Shown in pieces: positions 11,676 through 24,123 of a stretch of DNA of 64,000 nucleotides. Where the stretch lies: contig NC_045141.1 of assembly GCF_008831285.2 (NCBI RefSeq), positions 27,455,315-27,519,314 on the forward strand, in the 5' to 3' direction. Source of the stretch: Nymphaea colorata. Lineage: Eukaryota > Streptophyta > Magnoliopsida > Nymphaeales > Nymphaeaceae. The notes beneath the pieces were generated by a model. It was not told the origin of the DNA and did not search any database. It saw only the letters and a list, made by a program, of their open reading frames with translations. Numbering within the stretch: the stretch's first letter is position 1; the number at the start of each line of letters is the position of its first letter. The position numbers and the translations under genes were made by a program.

Positions 11676-12901
11676 GGGAATGTTGATCGATTCCCTTTTC
11701 CTCCGCTAGTTGCCATCTTTGTACAGTAGAAGAGGCGTTAGGGGGTAAACAAAATTAAGATTCAGCATAGCTCTTTTCAGTCTTAGATCATAGGTAGAAG
11801 CATGAGGAACGATTTAGGTGGAGGCTGAGGAGAAAGCAAAAACAATTAGCAGAGAATGACGAGTGTAGGAGTTGTTGACGCGGAGCGTAGAGCTGGAAAT
11901 GGTTTTCCTTCATCAATCCGGCATTATTTACTGCATTTTTCATGTTATGGTATCCACTAAGAAGAAACCATGTGTCAGGTATTTGCTTGTTTGTGCTACA
12001 TTCTTTTATTTCTATTCTAATAATTTATTTCCTTGTCACTTATGATAGCCATGTTTCCTCATGTCGCATTGCCTCGCACCGGAATTCGTTCTAACAAACG
12101 AGGCGCCATCTTTTTCCTGGATTTTTTTCCCTGCTACCTGCGTCTTCTGCATAGTTTTTCTTTTCTCCCTTTTCGTGTCGATATTTAAGGAATTGCGTAT
12201 AGAGCAATCGTATATAGCTCGGCTCGTTCGAGCGTGCTTCAAGGTTGCATACATGAAAATGCCTTGGCTTGTTGGAGACACTAAAGATTTGAAATCAAAT
12301 GTCCTTCCCTCCTCTAATCTTATAATCAGACCTTTTTGTGAACAAAATAAGGATTAATTTCAATGAGAACCGTGGCATCCAGCCAACGGTGAGACCTTCC
12401 ATCATGCCAAAGTCTCCAAACCAGTGTTTCAAAGTGCTTGTGTGGAATCTAAGTTGGTTTCAGTTGCTACCATATACACTCCCGTACGTCAAGACGAATA
12501 GCGCATAGTTCGTGTATCTATCATCTAGAATTAATGTCCTCACAAATTAATTGATCGGAGAAACATGGCAACGCAGGTCAGTTTAACAATTCATATAATT
12601 AAGGGGTGGAGCTGTAGCTGTAGCGGGAACAGGGTGGTATATGGGAAGCCTGCTGAGGGTAATAACGTTTGGATATTGCTACTGCAAGTGCCATTGACAA
12701 CACGTGCATATCCTACGGGAAACAAATCGGCGCAAGGCCATCTTCAGCAGGTTGTTTTATATATCTATATATCAGAACAATGCTTTGAATGCATGATTAT
12801 ATTGCCTTAATGCAAGAAGATACTTAGTATAAATGGTCTTGCCAAATTAATTAACTCAGCTTTTCCGCGCGCATGCACTACTGAAAATTGACAAAAGATG
12901 A

Positions 12902-12904
<3 letters not shown>

Positions 12905-12932
<28 letters not shown>
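12905..12932. repeat. (TA)n microsatellite
   Basis: About fourteen uninterrupted TA units. Confidence 0.9.
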
Positions 12933-12935
<3 letters not shown>

Positions 12936-15900
12936 TGCGGAGCATGTAGAAGAGTGCAAGCAACCGATGGTCAACTGGAAACGGCTTATCGATCGGGATT
13001 CGATCTGTCCTTAACAAGCGTAGAGCATGCTGAGAACATACGTACATCTAGGCGATCGATGGATGCTTTCTGGTCCACCGTTGTTAACATGGACGTTAGT
13101 GTCAAAGCGACGCAACTAATCGGGGTTTAAAGACTTGGGGCGTTCAGCTCCATGGCTTACTGTGCATTTGGATACCTTAACGTGCCAACTGCAAACAGCT
13201 GCATACAAGTGTTTGTGGGCGAGAGGCCCGTAACGGAGTATCTGACTGGTAAAGTTTCGTGGGTTGCCTGAACACACATACACATACATATATATTGCGT
13301 CGGTCACCCTGTCCTCATTAATTAATACTTGAGTATTCAACACTGTAAAATTCTGGATCTTGTTTTCCTCTATACATGTGTGTGCGCTTGCCGACCATTT
13401 AAGATCTAACAATGACCAAATTAAAGAAGTTAGCATTTCAGAACAAGCCATGACCATAGTCCTCGCCCTGAATGTCCGGCACATCCATGGAACTTCGATA
13501 TTCTGACGCCAAGATTGATACAGGTACCCTTTGATAGGGAAACAACCAGAACATAGGCTACTGATCAGGGAGGTGGCAGCTATCTAGGGCTCTTACGGAT
13601 GGGTTGTAAACCGTCATGTTAATTTGGAAACTAATTCAGTCCTTCCATCGACAATTTGATGGTATTTCCACTGATCACATGGAACCTACGTGCAGTTGGA
13701 GAAGATGATATATGCACTACTACTCTGTAACCTTCAGCTTGTAGGAGTATAGTGAACCACTTAAATAAGTTCTTTCTTTGATGAAAACCAACATCAAGTG
13801 ATCAGTACCCTTGCATATAAAGGGGGCGTTTGATAACCAGACAAAATATTTTACGGTGTATTGGACCTGTGAAATCACACACACCCAGACAAAACCCTAA
13901 ATCAAAGAGTGTAACTGAAAATTTTCACCTTCTTGCATTTGAAAGAGCAATATTTTAGAGAAAAGGGTCAGTAAAAGCAAATTACCATTCCATTTTTTCT
14001 GATGCCATCTTACCCAATTATATATCTGGTCGAATCGAAACTCAATTTAAAAAACTCTAACCGTAACTTGAGTTCAAATCCAGATCCGATTATACCTGAA
14101 CCCGGATGGTTCACAACCCTTGGTAACACCAGATTATAAAAATCCTTTTAGTTGCAACACAATAAACGATCTAATATGTTAGATGCATGGATTAATCTAA
14201 GTCCAAACCCATTTAGATTGAGAAAAAAAAAGAAGCCGTTAATCAAAAGAACATGAAAGTGTTGCAACTCTTATTCTTTGTAGGCTGAGAACAGACATGT
14301 CACTCGATACACCGAAAGTAGGTCTGGAGGCTTCCTACTTTCGGCTTGAAAGGATGAGGGAAGGGCGTCGGCTACGGCTTTGTTGTTGAGCAATTGAATG
14401 AAAAACTCTTCCCTCTCACCCAACAAATAAGTTCTCTCCTCGACAACTAATAAAATTTGCACCAACTCGTATTCAACTGCCCGTTTTTTACTGTGAACGA
14501 ATGCTTGCTTTTTTTTTGGGTTAAGGTCGTGCTGTTAGGGTTCATCTGACACCATGCAGACTGTGCCACCTTTTCCAACGTCAAAACAAGTCTTAACATA
14601 TGGCTCTTCTTGGCAACTCCTCTAATAATCAGCTTTTAGATTATTGAGAAAAAAACAACAATTGGCAGCATGAAAATATACACCAAAATTTGTGGAATGT
14701 GAAGAAGAGTTAGAACAGGCGGTTTGATCCTCTTATTTGTTTAGTCAAGAGATCCATGAACCAAGATCCTAATGAAGATAGATGATACAACGACAGCAAG
14801 AAATTTCAGGGCATGCAAAAAGAACAATTTTCTTTAAATGCTCTGCACACTTATTTTCGTCCTATGCTTGCAGCCACAAGGTGGACCATTGCACTATTGA
14901 GACGGAAGATCAACCCACGACAATTGGCATTAGAGCCTGCTCTTGAACTTGCTCTTGAAGCAGTAGAAAACATCATGTCACAAGGAGGGTCACCTCACAA
15001 CTTGCTCTTGAACTCAAACTCGAATGTGCGGACTGCTTTAAAATAAATCTTGTTTTCATGAGATTGAAGTTCATAAATTCAATTTTTTTTTTTTTATGAA
15101 TCGATAATTGTGTTGTATGTGAAGATCACATTACCAGAAGAAATGAAAATGTTAAAAATGGAAAAAAAATAAATTTCTAGTGGAACAAGTTGAGGTGGGT
15201 AGATGGAAAAAAAGGATGGTGTGGCGTGACGTGAAGAGGGGACACACCTGGCTGCTCACGCCTTGCCACTACACCGTCCAGCGCATAGCCAACTGTAATG
15301 CTGTGAATGAAGAGAAAAGAAAAGCGAGAAAGCTTGCATTATGACAAGCGTAAACCAGGACCTTGGATCTTGCAACAACCTCTGTTTGTGTTTTATAAAT
15401 GAGACAAGCGGTCAAACCCAAAAGAGGAAATGGAAATTTTAATGAAACGGAATTTAAGGGTAATGTGCAGGAAGGGCTGCACCATTTTTCTTGCTCCCAG
15501 TCAAAAAAACACAGGGTAGTCAGTAGTGTGCGGCCGCAGTTTCCGACGCAACTTTTATGCCAGTGCCCCAAGCAACCCGGCGAGAACCTAGGGTACACCC
15601 TCCTACCTTCTCTCAATTTTCCTTTTCCTTTGCCTCTCCCTCTCCCTCTCCCTCTCCCCACATTAATTAATCTCTTTCCTCCTCTCCCCCCACTAATTAA
15701 TCTCTTTTGACAGAAATATTGGAGAAAAATCCAGGCTCATCTAGAAGAAGTCGAAGAAGAAGGGAGTTGGTCATTCTTGAAAATTTTTTAATTTCCTGAC
15801 AACCGACGGTCAGCTTTTCTAAGATGAAGAAAACATGCTTACCAAGTCCTTTCTTTTTGAGGAAAACCACAAGTTGGTTCTTTATGCACGCATACACTAC

Positions 15901-18640
15901 AGGTTTCAGTGTGTCAAAAAAGGCCCAAGTTTTTCTGCGATTTTTTGCCCTTTACATTTATATTTTCTTATTGGGGGACTGCACTACTTAGTTTTGCAGG
16001 ACAGAAGTGTGGTGTGGGGTCTTGAGGCTGAAAGAGCGACTGGTGCAAGAGAGGAGCAGAGAGGGAGAAGCCCTGACAGTTTTTTTCTTTTTTGTCTGGT
16101 TTTGGTGAATCTGCGTCATTAATTGAGGGGAGAGGGAGAAGGGGAGGGTGGTAAATGGCGCCCCCAGAAAGAAAGAGGGTAGGAACGGCGACGGTTGAGG
16201 GTCTACGTCCGTGGCCGACGGTGGTGGCGCTGAGACGGCGGGTTAGGCGGGAGGGATGAGCAGTGCTGACGTCGGGGGCTCGTGAAGGAATTGATTGTCG
16301 GTCCCTTTGCCAGGTGGGAGAATGTGTCCTCTGACTTTGGAATTTGGAATCCTCCATCCCATCCATCCATCTGCTGCTCCATCGCATCGCTTTGTTGTTA
16401 AAACGGCAGACCGACCGAGCTGCGCTTTACTTCTCTTCTTCCTCCATTAAATTCCCACGCTCCCCAATTTTTTAATTTAGTCTTTAACCATCCCCCTCTC
16501 TCTCTTCCCCGCGCTTGCGCCACAAGCATAGGGGGCGCGCGTGCGTCTGCACATAAACAAATGGCCCTGTCTGTCCTAACAGCTGTTTTGGCTCGATATT
16601 CTTACTACCATTGTCTCTGTTTCAGCGTCCCTCCATTATAAATAATATTCTGTCCAGTCACTGGCAGTTGTGTCGACTGACTTTCATGCTTCAAGGCACG
16701 AGAGAGAGCTTTTGTCAGGTTGCTTTCCTTTATTAAACAAATTAGGATGGGATGGGATGGATGGCAGAAGATCAAAAGAAAGCCGACATCCTTCAAACCC
16801 GCTACGCATCCATGATGATGCCCTTGCCTGCGTTCTTCTGCTCTGCTCTCACTCGGACCCGCTGCTGTTGCTGCTAGTGCGCGATCGGGAGGAAAGTGAC
16901 TGTGGCACAGCACACACATGACACACCTCACGCGCGATCAACAACCCATATGCAATTCTGGCCCCCTCCCAGCGCTGGGAGCCTTCTCTTGCGTTTGGCC
17001 TCTCCTCTCTCCATGTATATCTGTTGTGTCCTATCGACTTTCTATGTTTTAGTCGTTTGCCCACATGATTGTCCTTAATTAAGCCGTCCGAGTTTTCCAA
17101 AGTCAGAAGCCAACATCTAATAGACAAGGTACAACAACTTGTAGCAGTAATTTTGGCCACCCTGCTAAGTAAACCCCCTAACAGGCCTGCTTATCAAAAC
17201 CTAACGAACTAGTGTGTCACACTAAAAGTTGCTCATGTTAGATTAGACCAGAGAAGGATTCAAACTTTTAATTTTCTTTAAAAAAAAAAAAAAGAAAAAG
17301 AAAAGAAAGAGTGTTGGGATTCGAGACTGCTTCATTTAGAAGGAGGGTGAATTCAGTAAGAGCTGAGGTTAAAAAAGTTTCATGCGCCGAGCTTACCCAG
17401 TCGCATACTTCATCACCACCGAGAGATGTTTGGGGTTCCATAAGAATGACAAATGATTTAAGTTTTCGAACCACGGAGGGGAGGAGGTAAACGGATCTAT
17501 TTTCGGTACTTTTTGGTTGACGTGCGCACGAAGTCATAACAGTAAAGTGGAAAAAAGAAAATAAATCTAAATCTAAATCTAAGGTTGGATTTGGCGTCAT
17601 CTTCAAAGAAGAAAGGGGCCGTAAAACATGGGTGAGGTTTAACGAAGATGAACGTCATCTCCTCGGTACCACTGTGGAAAATAAGAGAAGAAAAGGTCAG
17701 ACAGACTCTTGAGCAAATTTGACTTTTTTTTTTTTTTTCCCTCTCCACCGGATTTATGCGTAGCATCGAGGACGCCCTAAAATGACACGGAATTTGGAGG
17801 AGTTGTAAAATGAAGAGCTGTACCTGCACCAGCACGCATTACACTTGTCTTCTCAAATAGCAGGGCAGGACTTTGCTTGCCCCCCTTCTGGCTCTGACCT
17901 TGCAAAAATGGACGGCACGAGTCGAGATCGAGCTCCTCCCTCCATAAACATATTCTTAAATGTCGACGTCTGCGGGTAAAATGGGGAGCCGGTGATGTCA
18001 CTCTGCGTCGTCCCCTCATCTCCCCACCACATGGATTACATCCAAACCGCCTCTTGAATCCATAGTTGATGACCTTGCCCGATTTTAAATTCTCAACCTC
18101 TGACATTTCATATAACCTTTGATTACACCTTTTCCCGAGCCTCAAGGAGTAAATTCAACATCCCATCATCCTTAGGTTTGCAAACTATAAATAATAGTAT
18201 GTATGAATGTTTTACCACATCTCATCAATCGAATGGTGAATCTAATAATCCAGCGTCCCCCCAATAAGTTGAAACAAATCAATGCAAAATTTTGTATATA
18301 TGGGCACCCTTCGTTTTGGTGGGATATTTTAGTGTGCATTCGTCAACAACTTAGTCTTCTATCCGTCCTCCTCCTGGTGACTACTTTCCCCCATTTGGCC
18401 TACGAGCACAGAGGCTTGGTCGACCACTCCAACCCAGTTGGCCTTTGCTTTTTTTCTTTGGTTGGCCCACGTAAATTTAGTTAAATAAATAACATCCTCT
18501 CCATATACACACTACTTGGTTAATTGCATTTTATGATTGCCTTCTTTTCCATGACGAACTAGCCCTTCTCCGGTGAGGCGTCCATGTGTCAGGCTCCATC
18601 CACTCTGCAACATTGTCCAATTAAATGATATTTTCCTTTT

Positions 18641-18646
<6 letters not shown>

Positions 18647-18679
<33 letters not shown>
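18647..18679. repeat. (TA)n microsatellite
   Basis: About sixteen TA units followed directly by a T run. Confidence 0.9.
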
Positions 18680-18681
<2 letters not shown>

Positions 18682-19092
18682 TTTTGTCAAAGCTTGCCAA
18701 ATGCTTAAGGGTGCATGCCAAATACTGTTTCCATAGTATCTCCCTCTACTCAAGAAGCATCCACAAGTACGAGTTTGGGGATCGATTTTTATATTGCACC
18801 CATCTGTTCTTCCATTTCTGATTATATGGACTCTCTTTTTCCAACTGGCTGAGCTGTAAAAATTATTCCCTAGAATCTGGAATGGGATGTCGTACGCTTA
18901 TTCTGCCCACTACTAAACAATATTCTAAGGACTAGCGTTTTAATCCATTTTAAAAACAGCATGTTACTTACTTTATCGCTGGTGATTAATCTGACCACTT
19001 CAATGAGACAACGCATTTTAGGCAACAACATCTTGCTCTGGGTTTCCAGATCTGTCATTCGCTTTTTCACCTTTGTTTTAATGATTAAAGAA

Positions 19093-19160
19093 TTCTTCTT
19101 CTTCTTCTTCTTCTTCTTCTTCTTCTTCTTCTTCCTCTCTCTCTCTCTCTCCCTCTCTCA
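19093..19160. repeat. (TTC)n followed by (TC)n
   Basis: About fourteen TTC units pass directly into TC units. This long pure pyrimidine strand could form triplex DNA. Confidence 0.9.
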
Positions 19161-21047
19161 TAATCAAGAATCAGATCACCTAGATGTTTTCGAGAAAAAA
19201 AAGTTCCCCGTGAAGATGACAGCTAAAAACACCGTAAAACCTATGATAAATGTATATGGTCAATCTTCGAACTTGATAAAAAAAACCTTCTCGCCAACTG
19301 TCGTCAAAATTCTCCCCTTTAAACCTAAATGGAAAAGAGAAGTTATAAAAGCGATTAGGACAGCTCGAAGAAAAGAATCCATATATTAACTACCAACTTC
19401 GTATTTTTATCAACATTCAAGATAAAGTGCATGTTACGACTGACGACACAGTTGAACATCTGAGACGTAGCCGTCTTATAAAATCTGGTAATACATATTA
19501 GAATTCTCATAATTTTTTCTTTAAACATATAGTTGCACATCCATTTTTTAGTTAAATTTGTTGGAAACAATCAGAAAAATGAGGAAGATAGTTAAGAGCT
19601 CTAAGGATGGTCATATTGGGAGGAAGATTCATAGAATACATATATTTGCGTATGTAGCGCGTATCCGTTCTTGGGCGTCAAAATAAAAAAGCGATCGTTG
19701 CTAAATTGCTAGATGGCATTTAAAAGTATACAAAATATATATGAATATTGAGGGGAGAGAGAGAGAGCTAAGTTTTTCTTATAAGGCCATCATGATGGTG
19801 GTAGGACATCCGTCCATCAGCGTGGGCAGCGACACCGAGACAACAGTAACAATATATTAGTATTAGTGTTGCCGAACAGCCGTAAAGTATCATGCTCTAC
19901 TAACGGCTGAGCGCGTGTTCCTGGACACTTTTTTTCCTTTTAGCTTCTTCTTATGATCAATTTATGCAACTACTACGCTTGTCGACTATACCCATCCCAA
20001 GGCACGGTGTTGCTTTTTTTTTGAAAGCATTTTGGCTGGTGTCTCCTTTGGTTTCTTCTTCTTTCCCTTCCTCGCCGTCCCACTCGTCGTATAGACGCCG
20101 AAGGAGGAGACAGAATGAGAGTCCGTGACCACGTGTTACAGAGCCCCGGAAATAAGATAAGCGCCATAGGACATAGGGACGATATGGGAGTTGACCATTT
20201 CAGCCTCCCTCTTGAGAATAAAAAGTTCTCACTGGTTTGCTTGGAAAAAAACAACAGCTTGAAAGGAGAGACTCGTTGTTTTGCTTGGATGCGAAAAACT
20301 AGGCGACCCTATTCTTTCTCCTGCCACCACCAACATGATAAAGACTTGCTTGGGGTTTATGGGTGCAGAACGATTAAGTTTAGATGGGGTTGGAAGCTTG
20401 GATCAACGGCTCAGCAGTCGTGGCTTCCACTCCTCTTTGCGTCTGCTTCTTCCTTCCTTATTCCACCCACCCAAATTCTTTCTTCCTGATTAATTATTCC
20501 ATCCCACTCCAAGCAAATACGTTTTTGTTGTGAGGTCAGAGGAGAACGCGGGCGAGCGTGATGCTCGTGAAACCGAAAGGTGGGAAACCCGCCACCTCGC
20601 AGAAGACGCCTTCCCGGCCGAAGGCCGCCCCGTCCTATTAGGCGCAGGCCCTCAATCGCTCTCTAGAGACCTTGACTGAACTCCACCGGCCTCGTCCGCC
20701 ATCTCTCCTTCGCCTCCGGCATTTCAAGATACCCGGGTTTCAAGATACCCGGGTTATTCTCGGAGGAAGCAGTTTCAACATTGGTAACAATCGGAGAAAG
20801 GGGACGGAGCGAGGGAAGTGACCGCCGGGCCGGGCCCCATCCGGCCGCTCTCTTACTCGGCCGGTCTGGTGGATTCCACAGAGGGAATGGGGTGGCAGGG
20901 CATTAGGGAGGTGGAGGAATGCCTGATTGCTTATTTAGCGTGGGCCCCGCAGCCTCCGGTCAACGTGCAGTCATCCGCCCCTTGTCCTTTAGCTGTCAAA
21001 AAGAATAAACCAATTTAAATGTCCCGGAGAGGAGAGGGGGAATAGTT

Positions 21048-21101
21048 GAAAACGGGGCGTGGTTAAATAAAACGGAAAACGGGGCATGGTTAAATAAACC
21101 G
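21048..21101. repeat. 27-bp tandem repeat, two copies
   Basis: GAAAACGGGGCGTGGTTAAA at 21048 recurs at 21075 as GAAAACGGGGCATGGTTAAA. The spacing is 27 bp and there are only single-base differences. Confidence 0.85.
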
Positions 21102-21314
21102 GGGCAGGGCAGGGACTTTGGCGGAGGGATGCGAGGGCAAGGATGTGACGCTTTTGTCCTTACTCAACACCTATAGTCTTTTTCTCTTGTTCTTTCTCCA
21201 TACCCTCCTCTTTTCTTTTATAAAGGAAAAATGGTCTCTCCCTCTCCCGGGAGACTCCCCGGGCAAGCGAAGCTCCTCACTCTTTCAAAGAGGCAAGCGG
21301 TCTACTATATAACC

Positions 21315-21338
21315 TCATCTCATCTCATCTCATCTCAT
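21315..21338. repeat. (CATCT)n pentamer repeat
   Basis: Four to five CATCT units in a row, in a CT-rich stretch. Confidence 0.85.
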
Positions 21339-23052
21339 GTATATACCACGGGCCGCTGTTTGTTTGGATTCTCTCTCTCGAGCAGAGTTGGTGATGGCGG
21401 GTGTAGGACAAGTACCCTTTCCCACACCTCCACACTTTCTTCTCTTCTTCCTCTCCTTCCTTCCTGAATTGAATTAATAAAGAAAGGGGACAACTCAAGC
21501 GTTGAAAAGAGAGAGCTTTGCATGAGTGGGTCTTTGAATCCCGGCCTTGCCGACAGACAGCTCTACGGCTGTCTCCGCCCCCTTTCTTTTGTATCTTTTC
21601 TCGCTGCCTTGGGATGATATCGTCATTTTCAGGCAACAGCGACGGTTCAACGTATTTGCTGCATCTGCTGATCGTACATTACATACCGTCGTCGATCGAC
21701 AGCCTTTCTGCTCTCTATCCATCTCCCTCTCCTTTTGGTCAAAAGACTCCAAAGCTCTTAATGCGACTCCTCCGATTTAAGTAGGCCACTACCAACGGTC
21801 TTCATAATCTGCGCTATGGATGGACAGTCCAGGTCTAACCCATGAGAGAGAGTCCTACAACATTGCTACGTCAGGGGCATCATTTGTTTGTGGGACCAAA
21901 GAAAGCTGCCTGCGTTTGAGAAAAGAAGATGATTGGAACAGAGGGGATGGGATGGCTGGAGGAGGAGCCGGAGGGCTTCTCTTCTCCTCAACCTCTCCAC
22001 CACCCCAAACCAAACCAAACCAAACTGTAAACGGTAACACGGCGGTGAAAGAAAGAGGAATTGTGAAAGGAAAAGACCAAAGAAAACAAACAAACGAACC
22101 AAGAACAAGAACAGAAAAAAGGATAAATAAGCACTAGAGTCGCAAACCAACAAGATCGGAAACAGCTTTAACCACGGTTAATGAGCCCGAGCCGAGCAAC
22201 TTATCGACTGTCGGCTTCTGTCTGCTCATCGACTGCTTGCTCACTACTTTTTTCCACATATTCTTTTTTTCTTCTGTCAAATTATGGATCCCTGTTGTCT
22301 CGTGCCCCTCTTTCCTCCGCTTCGTCTTGTGGGCCGTTTTCCTTTTTCTTTTCTTTTTTTTCTTGTTTTTTAATATAATAGTGACACAACGAATAAACCA
22401 AATAAAATAAACAATCGGTTTCTTCCATATACTCTTGTCGAATTAAAGTCAAGACGCTTCGCAGATCTCTCCCTCTCTCTCTTTCTCCCTGTGTGTAGAG
22501 TTTCCTTAGATTCAGCAAATGTGTGGGGCTGGGATCTGAAGTCATAATGAAGCTCGGAGTTGGTGCTGATGATGAATAGAGACCTGGAAGGATGTGATCT
22601 TGTAGTTGCTAAGTGAGAGAGAGAGGCGCAGCCCCTTCTTCCTAATTCGCTCAATTACTTCTGGCGTTCGCCTTCGCAGAAGCCTAGACAGAGGAATTTC
22701 TTCCTTTTCCGTTTCCACGGCTCCAGTAATGCGAAGAGAAGCGGAGAGGAACTTTGAAGCTCGTAACACACTGGCTCATGTTTTGGTTTTCCTCATAGAC
22801 TGGCCTGCCGTTTGTTTTCCTCCCTTCCTCCGCAAGTGATATCTTGTGGAATTCCATTTGGGCCGACTGGAACTCGGCGACAGGCATGAACATGGCCGTT
22901 TCATCCTTCTTTCTTTTTCCCTTCGGCGATCTCTGATACAAGTTCTCGGATGAGTTACACGGATTGAAAGTCTTTCTTTCCTTTATAGTGAAATCTTGGA
23001 GATCGCGTTCGCTTGTGGTTGTGGAGTGGACAGAACTTGCGTGGACCTTCAG

Positions 23053-24019
23053 GTACTTGCTTCTTTCGGAAAGCTCTCTTGATCATTCTTTCGTTTTTCC
23101 TTTTCATCTTTTCTCTCCTGCGCGCCGGGGCCGCGGGGAGAGAGAGCGGGGTTTGGCCATTTCTGGAGTTTATTAAATCTCGCCCCGTTTTCGCCTATTC
23201 AACGTAAAAAATGCAACTCCTTTTCTCGGTGAACTTGATCAAGGCATGAAATAAGTTTTTTGGCAAATTCCTTCCGTGTTGAACACTGTTCCGCGTTGTA
23301 GACTTTACTTTTTTCCTCTGCTCAAGGAAACGAAGGAAAGAGAAAGAAACAGACGCCTTCTTCTTTTGTAGCTTCACTTCCCTCCCGTTTATTTCGCCTG
23401 ATCTTCGGTCTTAGGTTTTCCTGCTCCACCACATGCATATCGAGAGAAAAAACTTCTGTCAATTTTCTTCTCATATATAACGGAAAAGCGGAGGAGTGGT
23501 TGTGGCTTTTCAGCGCAAGCTGATGATTTCTTTTCCTGGCATGCTTACAGCGGTCCACTCGGCATGTCCATCTTGTCCTGGTTCAAACACACTTGACCTT
23601 GCCAGTCTTTAGTTCACAGTGGTCCTTCAACCCTACAGTACACTACAGATGGTGTACAGAATAACCTGACTTGTACTAATTCCATTCCAAAATGGTTGTC
23701 TAAATGCTCAAAGGCCTTTCCCTCTTCCTTTCTTTCTTTTTTCTGCCCCTATATCGGATATCTCTTCCTTTTATTAGGGAAAGAAAAGGTTGGTAGTTCA
23801 TTTTGTATATCTCATCTTAAATTTTCAAGCTGTTTCCCTTTTTTCACGATCTTTTTTGCCTGCGTTCCTCACAAATGACCTCCCTTCCGCCTGTCCTTTT
23901 TCTTCTCCTCCTTATCGCCCGAAAGGAGACGGAAGTCGGAGGAAGGGGCCCTGAAAAAAAAAATGCAGGGTAATCTTTTTAACTGATGTAAGAAAAGTTC
24001 TTTCCTTATTCATTTTCAG
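23053..24019 (+). other. Possible 5' UTR intron of the ARF gene
   Basis: A donor-like CTTCAG/GTACTT at 23052/23053 and a good acceptor ATTTTCAG ending at 24019, preceded by a T-rich stretch, would leave a leader exon from 24020 carrying the upstream ORF described below. Introns in the leader are known for some ARF genes. No sequence feature proves use of these sites. Confidence 0.3.
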
Positions 24020-24060
24020 GCTTTGAATCCGCAGTATTTAGTCTAAGAAAGAAAAAGCGA

Positions 24061-24123
24061 ATGTACAAGGGGCCCTGCTTCCGGCGCAATTTATTAATGC
24101 TTTTTCCACGGGAGTCCCATTGA
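24061..24123 (+). CDS. Upstream ORF (20 codons) overlapping the ARF start codon
   Basis: ATG at 24061 opens a frame of 20 codons (MYKGPCFRRNLLMLFPRESH) that ends in TGA at 24121-24123. The last base of this stop is the A of the ARF ATG at 24123 (TGATG). A second in-frame ATG lies at 24097. Such termination-start overlap could let ribosomes reinitiate, or could damp ARF translation. Whether the leader begins upstream of 24061 is not known, but the good acceptor at 24019 favours it. No homology is claimed for the peptide. Confidence 0.4.
   Translation: MYKGPCFRRNLLMLFPRESH

Larger units (their letters stand above)
11641..23050. other. Gene-poor interval upstream of the ARF gene
   Basis: The first 250 bases are presumably the GATA 3' UTR. 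I recognise no coding exon in the remaining 11 kb. The longer open frames (13116-13484 -, 15968-16387 -, 20115-20489 +) lack any family motif and look random. Structure seen: (TA)n at 12905-12932 and 18647-18679, (CCCTCT)n at 15632-15658, (TTC)n/(TC)n at 19093-19160, (CATCT)n at 21315-21338, a 27-bp tandem repeat at 21048-21101 and a 15-bp duplication at 20727-20757. GC-richer, CT-rich blocks at about 15.5-17.1 kb and 20.5-22.1 kb could be promoters or leaders of undetected transcripts. TGTCTC (auxin-response-type) hexamers occur at 20040, 21570 and 22296, which is weak evidence because chance matches are expected. Confidence 0.6.

Noticed and set aside
13820..13860. GGGGGCGTTTGATAACC as a MITE terminus
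   Set aside because: It resembles transposon ends, but no inverted partner and no target duplication was found within 1 kb.
15968..16387. 139-codon minus-strand open frame
   Set aside because: No domain; the composition reflects GC-rich, CT-rich DNA.
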